This document shows positions 5,698 to 17,218 of a DNA stretch of 32,320 nt, in pieces. Origin of the DNA: UBA1081 sp964443825 (GTDB lineage: Bacteria; Bacillota; Clostridia; Oscillospirales; Acutalibacteraceae); contig CAYUEV010000014.1 of the NCBI GenBank assembly GCA_964443825.1, forward strand, positions 1 through 32,320, written 5' to 3'. Both the position numbers and the translations under genes were made by a program. How positions within the stretch are numbered: position 1 is the stretch's first letter; each line of letters begins with the position of its first letter. Under the pieces are notes generated by a model that was not told the DNA's origin, made no database searches, and worked only from the letters and a program-made list of their open reading frames with translations.

Positions 5698-7797
5698 TTA
5701 ACTCTTAGCGCGACCGCCGATAATCGTTTCGGCTATAGACTTGGGAACCTGCTCATAGTGGCTGGGTTCCATGACGTACTGCCCGCGTCCCTGGGTTTTC
5801 GATCTTAAATCCGTGGCGTAGCCGAACATCGATGAAAGCGGAACTGTCGCGTTTACTTGAACCGCGCCCGCGCGGTGTTCCATCTCTTTCATATTGCCGC
5901 GCCTTGAGGTAATGTCGCCTATAACGTCGCCTAAATAGTCGTCGGGAGTGATGACGCTTATTTTCATAATAGGTTCCAAGAGAACCGGGTCGGCTTTGTG
6001 CATGGCCTCTTTAAACGCCATGGAACCTACCATTTTAAACGCCATTTCGGATGAGTCGACTTCGTGGAAAGACCCGTCGAAAAGCGTGCATTTGACGTCC
6101 ACAACGTTGTAACCCGCCAAAACGCCGCTTTGCATCGCGCCTTCCACGCCCGCCTGAACCGCAGGTATGTACTCCTTGGGAATGGCTCCCCCGACTATTT
6201 CGTTTACAAATTCGAAACCTTTGCCGGGATTGGGCTCAATGCGTATTTTAACGTGAGCGTACTGACCGTGACCGCCCGTCTGTTTCACGTATCTGGTATC
6301 GGCCGAGGCTTCTTTTGTTATGGTTTCGCGGTACGCCACCTGCGGACTCCCCACGTTAGCCTCGACTTTAAACTCCCTTAACATTCTGTCCACCATAATG
6401 TCAAGGTGAAGTTCCCCCATGCCGGCGATTATCGTCTGACCCGTTTCCGCGTCCGTGTAAACCTTAAACGTGGGATCTTCCTCGGAGAGCTTCGCCAGGG
6501 CTATGCTCATCTTCTCCTGACCGGCTCTCGTCTTAGGCTCGATAGCGACTCTTATAACGGGGTCGGGGAATTCCATGGACTCGAGAACGATAGGGTTGTT
6601 TTCGTCGCAGAAAGTGTCTCCCGTCGTCGTGTATTTAACTCCCACCACGGCGGCTATGTCGCCCGCGTAGCAGGCGTCGATTTCCTGCCTGTGGTTAGAG
6701 TGCATTTGCAAAATCCTGCCCAGGCGCTCGTGTTTCCCCTTGGTGGAGTTGTAAACCGCGGCCCCCGATACGGCCGTGCCGGAGTACACGCGGAAATAGC
6801 AAAGCCTCCCCACGAAAGGATCCGTCGCTATTTTAAAAGCCAAAGCGGAAAACGGCTCTTCGTCCGACGAGTGGCGGACGGTCGTTTCCCCCGTGTCAGG
6901 ATTTACGCCCTCTATAGGCGGTATGTCCGTCGGGGCGGGCATATAGTCGACTATAGCGTCAAGGAGCTTCTGCACGCCCTTATTGCGGTAAGACGTGCCG
7001 CAGACCACCGGGACCATCTCGTTCGCAATGGTGGCTTTTCTAATGCAGCTTTTGATTTCGTCTTTTGTGATTTCCTCGCCCGCGAAATACTTTTCCATGA
7101 GGTCGTCGTCAAGTTCGGCGACTTTCTCAATAAGTTCGTCGTGGTACTTACGGGCTAATTCTTTCATGTCGTCGGGGATCTCCTCGACTCTCATATCAAG
7201 ACCCATATCGTCGTAATAGACGTCGGCGTTCATTTCTATAAGGTCGACTATGCCCTTAAAGTCCGCTTCCGCGCCAATGGGAAGCTGAATCGGGACGGCG
7301 TTGCATTTTAACCTGTCTTTCATCATGTCGAGGACGCGATAAAAATTCGCTCCCATAATGTCCATTTTGTTGATGTATACCATTCTGGGAACGCGGTACT
7401 CGTCGGCCTGCCTCCACACCGTTTCAGACTGAGGCTCCACTCCGCCTTTCGCGCACAAAACCGTTACCGATCCGTCGAGAACTCTTAAAGAGCGCTCCAC
7501 TTCAACCGTAAAGTCGACGTGACCGGGAGTGTCGATTATATTGATTCTGTATCTTTTGGCCTCGGGGTCGTCTTTTTTGACCCAGAAACAGGTTGTGGCG
7601 GCCGAGGTAATGGTAATGCCCCTCTCCTGTTCCTGCTGCATCCAGTCCATGGTGGCGGTGCCTTCATGCGTTTCGCCTATTTTATGGTTTATGCCCGTGT
7701 AGTAAAGTATGCGTTCGGTAGTGGTCGTCTTTCCGGCGTCGATATGCGCCATAATACCGATATTTCTTGTTAATTCAAGCGAGACTTGTCTTGGCAT
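5698..7797 (-). CDS. fusA: Translation elongation factor G
   Basis: A 699-residue EF-G, which drives tRNA-mRNA translocation. G motifs: AHIDAGKT (17-24), RGITITSAATT (switch I), DTPGHVDFT and NKMD. Downstream, the domain III-V landmarks are visible, including GMGELHLDIMVDRM and a QTGGHGQYAHV-type stretch in domain IV. The ATG at 7797 is preceded by AGGGGG. It follows rpsG after an 89-bp gap that holds a strong hairpin and precedes tuf. Length and motifs match canonical bacterial EF-G, not the tetracycline-protection or EF-G2 branches. Confidence 0.98.
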   Translation of the reverse strand: MPRQVSLELTRNIGIMAHIDAGKTTTTERILYYTGINHKIGETHEGTATMDWMQQEQERGITITSAATTCFWVKKDDPEAKRYRINIIDTPGHVDFTVEVERSLRVLDGSVTVLCAKGGVEPQSETVWRQADEYRVPRMVYINKMDIMGANFYRVLDMMKDRLKCNAVPIQLPIGAEADFKGIVDLIEMNADVYYDDMGLDMRVEEIPDDMKELARKYHDELIEKVAELDDDLMEKYFAGEEITKDEIKSCIRKATIANEMVPVVCGTSYRNKGVQKLLDAIVDYMPAPTDIPPIEGVNPDTGETTVRHSSDEEPFSALAFKIATDPFVGRLCYFRVYSGTAVSGAAVYNSTKGKHERLGRILQMHSNHRQEIDACYAGDIAAVVGVKYTTTGDTFCDENNPIVLESMEFPDPVIRVAIEPKTRAGQEKMSIALAKLSEEDPTFKVYTDAETGQTIIAGMGELHLDIMVDRMLREFKVEANVGSPQVAYRETITKEASADTRYVKQTGGHGQYAHVKIRIEPNPGKGFEFVNEIVGGAIPKEYIPAVQAGVEGAMQSGVLAGYNVVDVKCTLFDGSFHEVDSSEMAFKMVGSMAFKEAMHKADPVLLEPIMKISVITPDDYLGDVIGDITSRRGNMKEMEHRAGAVQVNATVPLSSMFGYATDLRSKTQGRGQYVMEPSHYEQVPKSIAETIIGGRAKS

Positions 7798-7829
7798 ATT
7801 GATGCCCCCTTTTGGTTTTTGAGATTTTT

Positions 7830-7867
7830 AAGGCGGAATCGTGACAAAGATAAGCTTTTTCCGCCTT
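7830..7867 (-). promoter_or_regulatory. Intercistronic hairpin between rpsG and fusA
   Basis: Perfect 9-bp arms AAGGCGGAA and TTCCGCCTT enclose a 20-nt loop that contains its own small AAAGCTT fold. No T run follows on either strand, so it is not a simple terminator. It may set mRNA processing or bind a ribosomal protein such as S7; this is inference. Confidence 0.6.
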
Positions 7868-7886
7868 TATTATCTCTGTCAACCGT

Positions 7887-8357
7887 CTACCATCTGAAGT
7901 GCGAGAACGCTTTATTGGCTTCCGCCATTTTATGCGTGTCTTCGCGTTTTTTGAAGGCCGAACCCTGGCCGTTCCTCGCGTCCATTATTTCGGCCGCGAG
8001 CTTTTCTTTCATCGTCTTTTCAGAACGCTGGCGGGCGTAAAGGGTTATCCATCTGAGTCCTAACGTCTGCCTTCTTTCGGGGCGGACGTCCATAGGCACC
8101 TGGTACGTAGAGCCGCCTACGCGCCTCGCCTTGACTTCCAAAAGCGGCATAACATTCTCCATAGCCGCCTGGAAAACGTCGAGAGGTTCCTCTCCCGTTT
8201 TTACTCTGATGAGGTCAAAAGCGTCGTAAACTATTTTTTGCGCGACGCCTTTTTTACCGTCGTACATGACGTTGTTGATAAGACGCGTTACTAATTTTGA
8301 GTTGTAAAGCGGATCAGGCAAAACATCGCGTTTCGCCGCGCTGCCTCTTCTTGGCAC
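7887..8357 (-). CDS. rpsG: 30S ribosomal protein S7
   Basis: A 156-residue S7, the primary binder that nucleates the 3' major domain of 16S rRNA. PRRGSAAKRDVLPDP at the N-terminus, LINNVMYDGKKG, and the conserved VKARRVGGSTYQVP (about 75-90) identify it. The start is GTG at 8357, supported by AAGGAGG at 8372-8366 with 8-nt spacing; the open frame extends 41 codons further upstream but without homology. The length of 156 equals that of typical bacterial S7. The 172-bp gap to rpsL contains hairpins, for example CTTCTT/AAGAAG, where E. coli S7 regulates its operon. Confidence 0.97.
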   Translation of the reverse strand: MPRRGSAAKRDVLPDPLYNSKLVTRLINNVMYDGKKGVAQKIVYDAFDLIRVKTGEEPLDVFQAAMENVMPLLEVKARRVGGSTYQVPMDVRPERRQTLGLRWITLYARQRSEKTMKEKLAAEIMDARNGQGSAFKKREDTHKMAEANKAFSHFRW

Positions 8358-8529
8358 TTCGCTTCCCTCCTTCATAATAATGATATCATAGGTACTCGAG
8401 CGACAAATTCCCGTGGCGCCAATAACGAGGTTACAAAAATATATAAACTCGCATTGGTGAAAGCCTTCTTTCGCCTGCAAGAAGATTTGTCTTTTACTGA
8501 AGCCTCAAAGTTTTAAGGACGCCCTTAAA

Positions 8530-8952
8530 TTACTTTTTGGCTGATTTCGGGACTTTCGCCCCATACTTCGATCTCGCCTGCATTCTGCCGTTCACGCCTT
8601 GCGTGTCGAGAACGCCTCTTATGATGTGGTAACGAACGCCGGGGAGATCCTTAACGCGGCCGCCGCGGATAAGAACGACGCTGTGCTCCTGGAGATTATG
8701 ACCGACTCCCGGAATATACGCCGAAACTTCTATTCCGTTAGTAAGACGCACCCTCGCTAATTTCCTTAAAGCCGAATTGGGCTTTTTGGGCGTATCGGTC
8801 TTGACTACGGTGCAAACGCCTCTTTTTTGAGGGGAATTGTGATCCGTCATAACGTTCTTTTTGGAGTTAAGACCTTTTCCGAGAGCGGGAGCTTTTGACT
8901 TTTTCTCAAGAGTCTCTCTGCCGTTGCGGACAAGCTGATTAAAGGTTGGCAA
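8530..8952 (-). CDS. rpsL: 30S ribosomal protein S12, TTG start
   Basis: A 140-residue S12, part of the decoding centre. PTFNQLVR begins the mature protein; KAPALGKGLNSKKNV, TPKKPNSALRK (with the Lys equivalent to K43) and GGRVKDLPGVRYH (with the Lys equivalent to K88 and the Asp that can be methylthiolated) follow. The two Lys residues are the streptomycin-sensitive form. TTG at 8952-8950 is taken as start because GGAGGT (8965-8960) is seven bases upstream and because the family starts with M-P-T. An ATG nine bases earlier is only four bases from the Shine-Dalgarno. First gene of the str operon. Confidence 0.96.
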   Translation of the reverse strand: MPTFNQLVRNGRETLEKKSKAPALGKGLNSKKNVMTDHNSPQKRGVCTVVKTDTPKKPNSALRKLARVRLTNGIEVSAYIPGVGHNLQEHSVVLIRGGRVKDLPGVRYHIIRGVLDTQGVNGRMQARSKYGAKVPKSAKK

Positions 8953-9137
8953 GCATTTCACCTCCGTTTTTAGAATTGTTTTAATGATAAACGCCCCGAA
9001 CAGGAAACAAAACTTAAAACGCGTTAGGGGAATTTTAACAGTCCGTTAAATCAGGGCGTTTAAATTGCCGAAATATTAAAAGTCCATAGACGTTAAACGA
9101 TATTTTTTAACATAAGGCGGAAACTCGCCGCCACAGT
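8953..9137 (-). promoter_or_regulatory. Structured 5' leader of the str operon
   Basis: From the promoter at 9144-9172 the mRNA leader is about 185 nt. It opens with a hairpin near the 5' end (GGCGG/CCGCC, 9116-9132). A second hairpin is TTTAAC-agtcc-GTTAAA on the printed strand (9034-9050). A long-range perfect 8-bp pairing, AAACGCCC (8989-8996) with GGGCGTTT (9054-9061), encloses it, about 25 bases before the ribosome-binding site. This could be an autoregulatory target, but I do not recognise a named leader family. Confidence 0.55.
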
Positions 9138-9143
9138 TTTTTG

Positions 9144-9172
9144 ATTATATCACAAATTACCCGCTGTGTCAA
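9144..9172 (-). promoter_or_regulatory. Consensus promoter of the rpsL-rpsG-fusA-tuf operon
   Basis: On the minus strand TTGACA (9172-9167), 17 bp, TATAAT (9149-9144), with TGA immediately before the -10. It lies 27 bp after the rpoC stop. No intrinsic terminator was seen between rpoC and this promoter, so read-through from rpoBC is likely as well. Confidence 0.9.
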
Positions 9173-9199
9173 CGCTTTTTACAAATTTTTAAGACGCGT

Positions 9200-12787
<3,588 letters not shown>

Positions 12788-12886
12788 ACGAATTAAGACG
12801 CTCCCTCTTTTAGATTTTAGATGTTCAATTTACCGATGACAAAAAACTTAAGTTTTAATCGGCGCGCTTAAGGATACGGAACCGGT

Positions 12887-15800
12887 CTATTCCATATCGT
12901 CGTCTTCGCCCTCGTCTTCTTCCTCAAGGTAGCGGTTTATACCTTCGGCTATATCTTCCGCGGTCGTGTCTTCGTCCTCGTCGTCTTCGTCGAAATCGAG
13001 TATCGGAGCTCCGAAATCTTCGTCGTCGTCATCGTTGTCGTCATCGTCGTTTTCGTCGTCGTCGCTTTCGTCGTCGTCTGTAAAATAATCGTCGTCGTCG
13101 TCGCTGAAAAGGCTAAGTCCGCTTGTTTCGGGAGCCTCCTGGACGTTAAACCCGACGGCGCTTTCCGCGTCGTTTACGACCGGGCCCGTTTCGTTATTGG
13201 GAGCGTAATCGTCGCCCTCGTCGTCGTAATCCTGCTTTAAGTCTATCTCTTCGCCGTTTTCGTCAAGGACTTTAACGTCTAAGCAAAGCGACTGAAGTTC
13301 TTTAATAAGCACTTTAAAGGACTCCGGTATGCCCGCTTTAGGCACGTTTTGCCCTTTAACTATGGATTCGTATGTCTTTACTCTTCCCACCACGTCGTCT
13401 GATTTTATCGTGAGTATCTCCTGAAGAGTATACGCCGCGCCGTAAGCCTCTAGCGCCCAGACTTCCATTTCGCCGAAACGCTGGCCGCCGAACTGCGCCT
13501 TGCCGCCTAAAGGCTGCTGCGTTACCATGGAGTAAGGACCTGTCGAACGGGCGTGAATTTTATCGTCCACAAGGTGATGGAGTTTGAGGAAATACATGAT
13601 CCCCACGGTGACTCTGTTGTCGAAAGCCTCTCCCGTGCGGCCGTCGTAAAGAACGGTCTTGCCGTCTTCGCTGAGACCCGCCATTCTGAGGCATTCCACT
13701 ATATCCGCCTCGTGAGCGCCGTCGAATACGGGCGTCATTATCTTCCATCCGAGTTTTTTACAGGCTAAACCTAAAGTTACCTCGAGCACCTGCCCTATAT
13801 TCATTCGCGAAGGAACGCCCAACGGGTTCAGCACTATGTCGAGCGGCGTGCCGTCGGGGAGGAACGGCATATCCTCCTGGGGAAGTATTCTTGAAACGAC
13901 GCCTTTATTGCCGTGACGACCCGCCATTTTATCGCCGACGCTTATTTTTCTCTTTTGAGCTATATAGCATCTTACGACTTTATTAACGCCGGGGCTTAAC
14001 TCGTCGCTGTTCTCCCGCGTAAAGACTTCGACGTCGACCACGACGCCGTACTCGCCGTGCGGGACTTTAAGGGACGTGTCTCTTACTTCTCTCGCTTTCT
14101 CGCCGAAAATCGCTCTTAAAAGCCTTTCTTCGCTCGTAAGCTCCGTTTCGCCTTTGGGAGTGACTTTCCCCACCAATATGTCGCCGGAGTGGACTTCCGC
14201 GCCCACTCTGATAACGCCGGTTTCGTCAAGATCCTTTAACGCGTCCTCGCCTACGTTGGGTATGTCTCTCGTAATGTCCTCCGCGCCTAATTTGGTGTCT
14301 CGCGCTTCTATTTCGTATTCTTCAATGTGTATCGACGTGTAAACGTCGTCGCGCACAAGTTTTTCGTTAAGGAGAACCGCGTCTTCGTAATTATAGCCCT
14401 CCCATGTCATAAAGCCGATTAAAGCGTTCCTGCCCAGGGAGATTTCGCCGCCGTCCGTCGCGGGACCGTCGGCTATCACTTCGCCTTTTTCAACGACCTG
14501 ACCTAACTTTACGACGGGCTTCTGGTTTATGCAGGTACCCTGGTTGGAGCGCATGAATTTAATCAGCCTGTACTCGTCAAAGTCGTCCTCGCCTGTTTTT
14601 ATTATGATTATATCGGCGCTGACCTTTACTACATTGCCCGCTCTTTTGGCTATGACCGCGACTCCCGAGTCGACCGCCGCCTTATATTCCATGCCCGTGC
14701 CGACTATGGGAGCTTCGGTTTTAAGAAGAGGCACGGCCTGCTTTTGCATGTTTGATCCCATAAGAGCGCGGTTCGCGTCGTCGTTTTCAAGGAAAGGTAT
14801 CATAGCCGTGGCGACCGAAACGACCATTTTGGGCGATACGTCCATGTAATCGGCTTCAGAGGCGGGAATTTCTCTGAACTCGTCGCGGTAACGAACGGTT
14901 ACTCTCTCGTTGATAAAGTGACCTTCGTCGTCTAAAGGCTCGTTGGCCTGAGCCACCATGAACTCGTCCTCAACGTCCGCCGTCATGTACTCGACCTCTT
15001 CAAGCGCTCTGCCTGTTTCTTTGTCCACTCGTCTGAACGGCGCTTCGATAAAGCCGTATTTATTGATTCTCGCGAAAGTCGCCAGGGAAGATATAAGCCC
15101 TATGTTGGGCCCTTCGGGAGTTTCTATGGGACACATGCGCCCGTAGTGGGAGTAATGCACGTCGCGCACCTCGAATCCCGCTCTGTCTCTTGAAAGACCG
15201 CCCGGACCCAAAGCCGAGAGCCTTCTTTTATGGGTAAGCTCCGCTAAGGGATTGTGCTGATCCATAAACTGGGAAAGAGGCGAGGAACCGAAAAACTCCT
15301 TAACCGCCGCCACCACCGGGCGGATGTTAATAAGCGCCTGAGGCGTTAGTTTGTCGCCGTCCTGTGACTGAAGGGACATTCTCTCCTTAACTACCCGCTC
15401 CATTCTCGTGAAGCCTATTCTCATTTGATTCTGGAGAAGCTCGCCTACGGAACGTATTCTCCTGTTGCCCAAGTGGTCTATGTCGTCTAAAGACCCCACG
15501 TCGTCCGCTAAACAGTCGAGGTAATTTATGGACGCCAAAATATCTTCTATTGTAATATGCTTTGGTATCAGTCTGTCGCAGTTTTCAGAAAGGGCGCTCC
15601 TCAGAGCCTCGATATCGTCGCCGCATTCCGATAAAATGGACGTCAGAACCTTAAAGCTTACTTTTTCGTTTATGCCTAAATCGTCGAGATCCTGATCCGT
15701 AATCTCCTCCGAAATATACGGGCGAATGTCGACCATGCCGTTCGATATTATTTTTATTTCTTTGCCCTCTACTTCGACAAAAGCCGTGTCGACGCCGGCC

Positions 15801-16783
15801 TGCTCTATCTCCAGGGCTTTCGCCTTCGTGATCTTCTCGCCTTCGTCGGCTAAAATCTCGCCCGTCAGCGGGTCGGCGATCGGGCGGGAGAGGACTTTAA
15901 ATTTAAGTCTGTCGGATATTCCCAGTTTTTTGTTGTATTTGTATCTTCCGACTCTCGATATATCGTATCTGTGCTCGTCGAAGAAAAGTCCCGAAAGATA
16001 CGCTTTCGCCGTGTCGAGCGTGGGAGGCTCGCCGGGACGGAGCTTTTTATAAACTTCAAGGAGCGCTTCAGCCGTGTTTTTGGTGTTGTCTTTTTCTAAT
16101 GTAGCTCTTATTCTTCGGTCGTAGCCGAAAAAGTCTTCTATTTCCGTGTTGGAGTCTAAAATGTCATCATCAAGGAAACTGCCTAAGGCCCTGACAAACG
16201 TAGTGATGCAAATTTTTCTGGTCTTGTCTATTCTGACGTAAAAAACGTCGTTTTGATCCGTTTCGTATTCGAGCCACGCGCCTCTGTTGGGGATTACGGT
16301 GGTCGCGAACATCTTTTTGCCCGTCTTGTCTCTCGTCATGTCGTAATAAACGCCGGGGGAGCGCACCAACTGCGATATGATAACGCGTTCCGCGCCGTTT
16401 ATGACGAAAGTGCCGCTTTCGGTCATTTTGGGGAAATTGCCCATATAGACGTCGTTTTCTTTGATTTCGCCCGTCGCCTTATTGACTAACCTCGCCTTGA
16501 CTCTCAAAGGCACGTCGTATGTCGCGTCGCGCTCTTTGCACTCCTTAACGCTGTATTTGGGCGTTTCGTCCATATGGTAGTCGACAAACGTCAGCGATAA
16601 ATTACCTGAATAGTCGGTAATTTCGTCTATATCCCTGAACACCTCCCTTAAACCTTTGTCAAGGAACCACTGATAGGAATTCTTTTGCACTTCAATGAGG
16701 TTGGGCATTTCCATGACCTCTTTGATCTTCGCAAAACTCATTCTCGTCGTGTTTCCCTGCTTGACAGGTTTCACATTGACCAT
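12887..16783 (-). CDS. rpoB: DNA-directed RNA polymerase subunit beta with long acidic C-terminal tail
   Basis: A beta subunit of 1298 residues. MVNVKPVKQG opens it; the rifampicin pocket reads SSPLSQFMDQHNPLAELTHK and further RRLSALGPGG, the sensitive form; GDKMAGRHGNKG and FGGQRFGEMEVWALEAYGAA near the end are canonical. After the usual end (IKELQSLCLDVKVLDENGEEIDL) comes a tail of about 116 residues with roughly 56 Asp/Glu and only two basic residues, longer than the short acidic tails of Bacillus RpoB. ATG 16783 is the conventional start; TTG 16786 is better spaced from the GGAG at 16797-16794 and could also serve. The gene has its own promoter and a leader of roughly 280 nt, with rpoC behind it. 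Confidence 0.97.
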   Translation of the reverse strand: MVNVKPVKQGNTTRMSFAKIKEVMEMPNLIEVQKNSYQWFLDKGLREVFRDIDEITDYSGNLSLTFVDYHMDETPKYSVKECKERDATYDVPLRVKARLVNKATGEIKENDVYMGNFPKMTESGTFVINGAERVIISQLVRSPGVYYDMTRDKTGKKMFATTVIPNRGAWLEYETDQNDVFYVRIDKTRKICITTFVRALGSFLDDDILDSNTEIEDFFGYDRRIRATLEKDNTKNTAEALLEVYKKLRPGEPPTLDTAKAYLSGLFFDEHRYDISRVGRYKYNKKLGISDRLKFKVLSRPIADPLTGEILADEGEKITKAKALEIEQAGVDTAFVEVEGKEIKIISNGMVDIRPYISEEITDQDLDDLGINEKVSFKVLTSILSECGDDIEALRSALSENCDRLIPKHITIEDILASINYLDCLADDVGSLDDIDHLGNRRIRSVGELLQNQMRIGFTRMERVVKERMSLQSQDGDKLTPQALINIRPVVAAVKEFFGSSPLSQFMDQHNPLAELTHKRRLSALGPGGLSRDRAGFEVRDVHYSHYGRMCPIETPEGPNIGLISSLATFARINKYGFIEAPFRRVDKETGRALEEVEYMTADVEDEFMVAQANEPLDDEGHFINERVTVRYRDEFREIPASEADYMDVSPKMVVSVATAMIPFLENDDANRALMGSNMQKQAVPLLKTEAPIVGTGMEYKAAVDSGVAVIAKRAGNVVKVSADIIIIKTGEDDFDEYRLIKFMRSNQGTCINQKPVVKLGQVVEKGEVIADGPATDGGEISLGRNALIGFMTWEGYNYEDAVLLNEKLVRDDVYTSIHIEEYEIEARDTKLGAEDITRDIPNVGEDALKDLDETGVIRVGAEVHSGDILVGKVTPKGETELTSEERLLRAIFGEKAREVRDTSLKVPHGEYGVVVDVEVFTRENSDELSPGVNKVVRCYIAQKRKISVGDKMAGRHGNKGVVSRILPQEDMPFLPDGTPLDIVLNPLGVPSRMNIGQVLEVTLGLACKKLGWKIMTPVFDGAHEADIVECLRMAGLSEDGKTVLYDGRTGEAFDNRVTVGIMYFLKLHHLVDDKIHARSTGPYSMVTQQPLGGKAQFGGQRFGEMEVWALEAYGAAYTLQEILTIKSDDVVGRVKTYESIVKGQNVPKAGIPESFKVLIKELQSLCLDVKVLDENGEEIDLKQDYDDEGDDYAPNNETGPVVNDAESAVGFNVQEAPETSGLSLFSDDDDDYFTDDDESDDDENDDDDNDDDDEDFGAPILDFDEDDEDEDTTAEDIAEGINRYLEEEDEGEDDDME
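13018..13106 (-). repeat. Asp-codon (GAC/GAT) triplet-rich tract in the rpoB tail
   Basis: The plus strand shows runs of cgt and cat triplets, which are GAC/GAT codons on the coding strand. They encode long Asp runs broken by Glu, Asn and Ser. The frame is kept across the whole tract. Such triplet tracts can change length by slippage without a frameshift. Confidence 0.7.
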
Positions 16784-16896
16784 CAATCAATCACTCCGTT
16801 TCTTAATGATTCAGTCTTAGCCCCTGAGATTGCCGAGCGAAGAAACTTTAAAAAAAGCCTTCCGCATAAAATTTAGAGAAAATATTTAAAATACAG

Positions 16897-16924
16897 TTGA
16901 TTTTTGTGATTTGTGTGCTATAAT
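16897..16924 (+). promoter_or_regulatory. Plus-strand promoter candidate in the rpoB leader
   Basis: TTGATT (16897-16902), 16 bp, TATAAT (16919-16924). It could serve guaB with a leader of nearly 290 nt, or produce a short RNA antisense to the rpoB leader that ends at the hairpin 16973-17026. I saw no better promoter nearer to guaB. Confidence 0.5.
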
Positions 16925-16972
16925 AAGCTAAAAGAAAATGAACAAATAAGCGCAAATGTTATATTTTGCTAC

Positions 16973-17026
16973 AAAAAGTACCATCTCAAAAGATAATTTT
17001 TATCATCTTTTAAGGTATTGTTTTTG
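16973..17026. promoter_or_regulatory. AT-rich hairpin with T runs on both sides, possible attenuator
   Basis: Inner stem AAAAGAT (16988-16994) pairs with ATCTTTT (17005-17011), outer TACC (16979-16982) with GGTA (17014-17017). On the minus strand TTTTT follows one base later (16977-16973); on the plus strand TTGTTTTTG follows. It lies within the rpoB leader and could attenuate rpoBC or end a plus-strand transcript. The stem is AT-rich, so its strength is uncertain. Confidence 0.45.
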
Positions 17027-17073
17027 CCCTCGCGGCGCTTAAATGTATACTTTCCAACATAACGCATTTTGTT

Positions 17074-17102
17074 ATTATATGCCATTTTTTTCAATTTGTC
17101 AA
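17074..17102 (-). promoter_or_regulatory. Consensus promoter of rpoBC
   Basis: On the minus strand TTGACA (17102-17097), 17 bp, TATAAT (17079-17074). It gives a leader of roughly 280 nt before rpoB. No rplJ-rplL genes precede rpoB here, so this promoter replaces the usual upstream ribosomal-protein context. Confidence 0.85.
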
Positions 17103-17218
17103 TAGAAATTACAAAGGTTTTTTTATTTTTGTAAAAGTTTCTTAACGATTCCATTACATAAACGCAAAATTGCGCGGCGTCAGTTCAGCGTCTGTTAATT
17201 TAAATGATTGGTGGTTAA

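Noticed and set aside
6406..7158. Plus-strand open frame of 250 codons opposite fusA
   Set aside because: It lies antisense to highly conserved EF-G codons, is rich in Arg and Val as expected for a complement frame, and has no promoter or ribosome-binding site.
16784..17218. Known riboswitch ahead of guaB or rpoB
   Set aside because: I saw no conserved core of purine, PRPP, ZMP or other known riboswitch classes in this gap.
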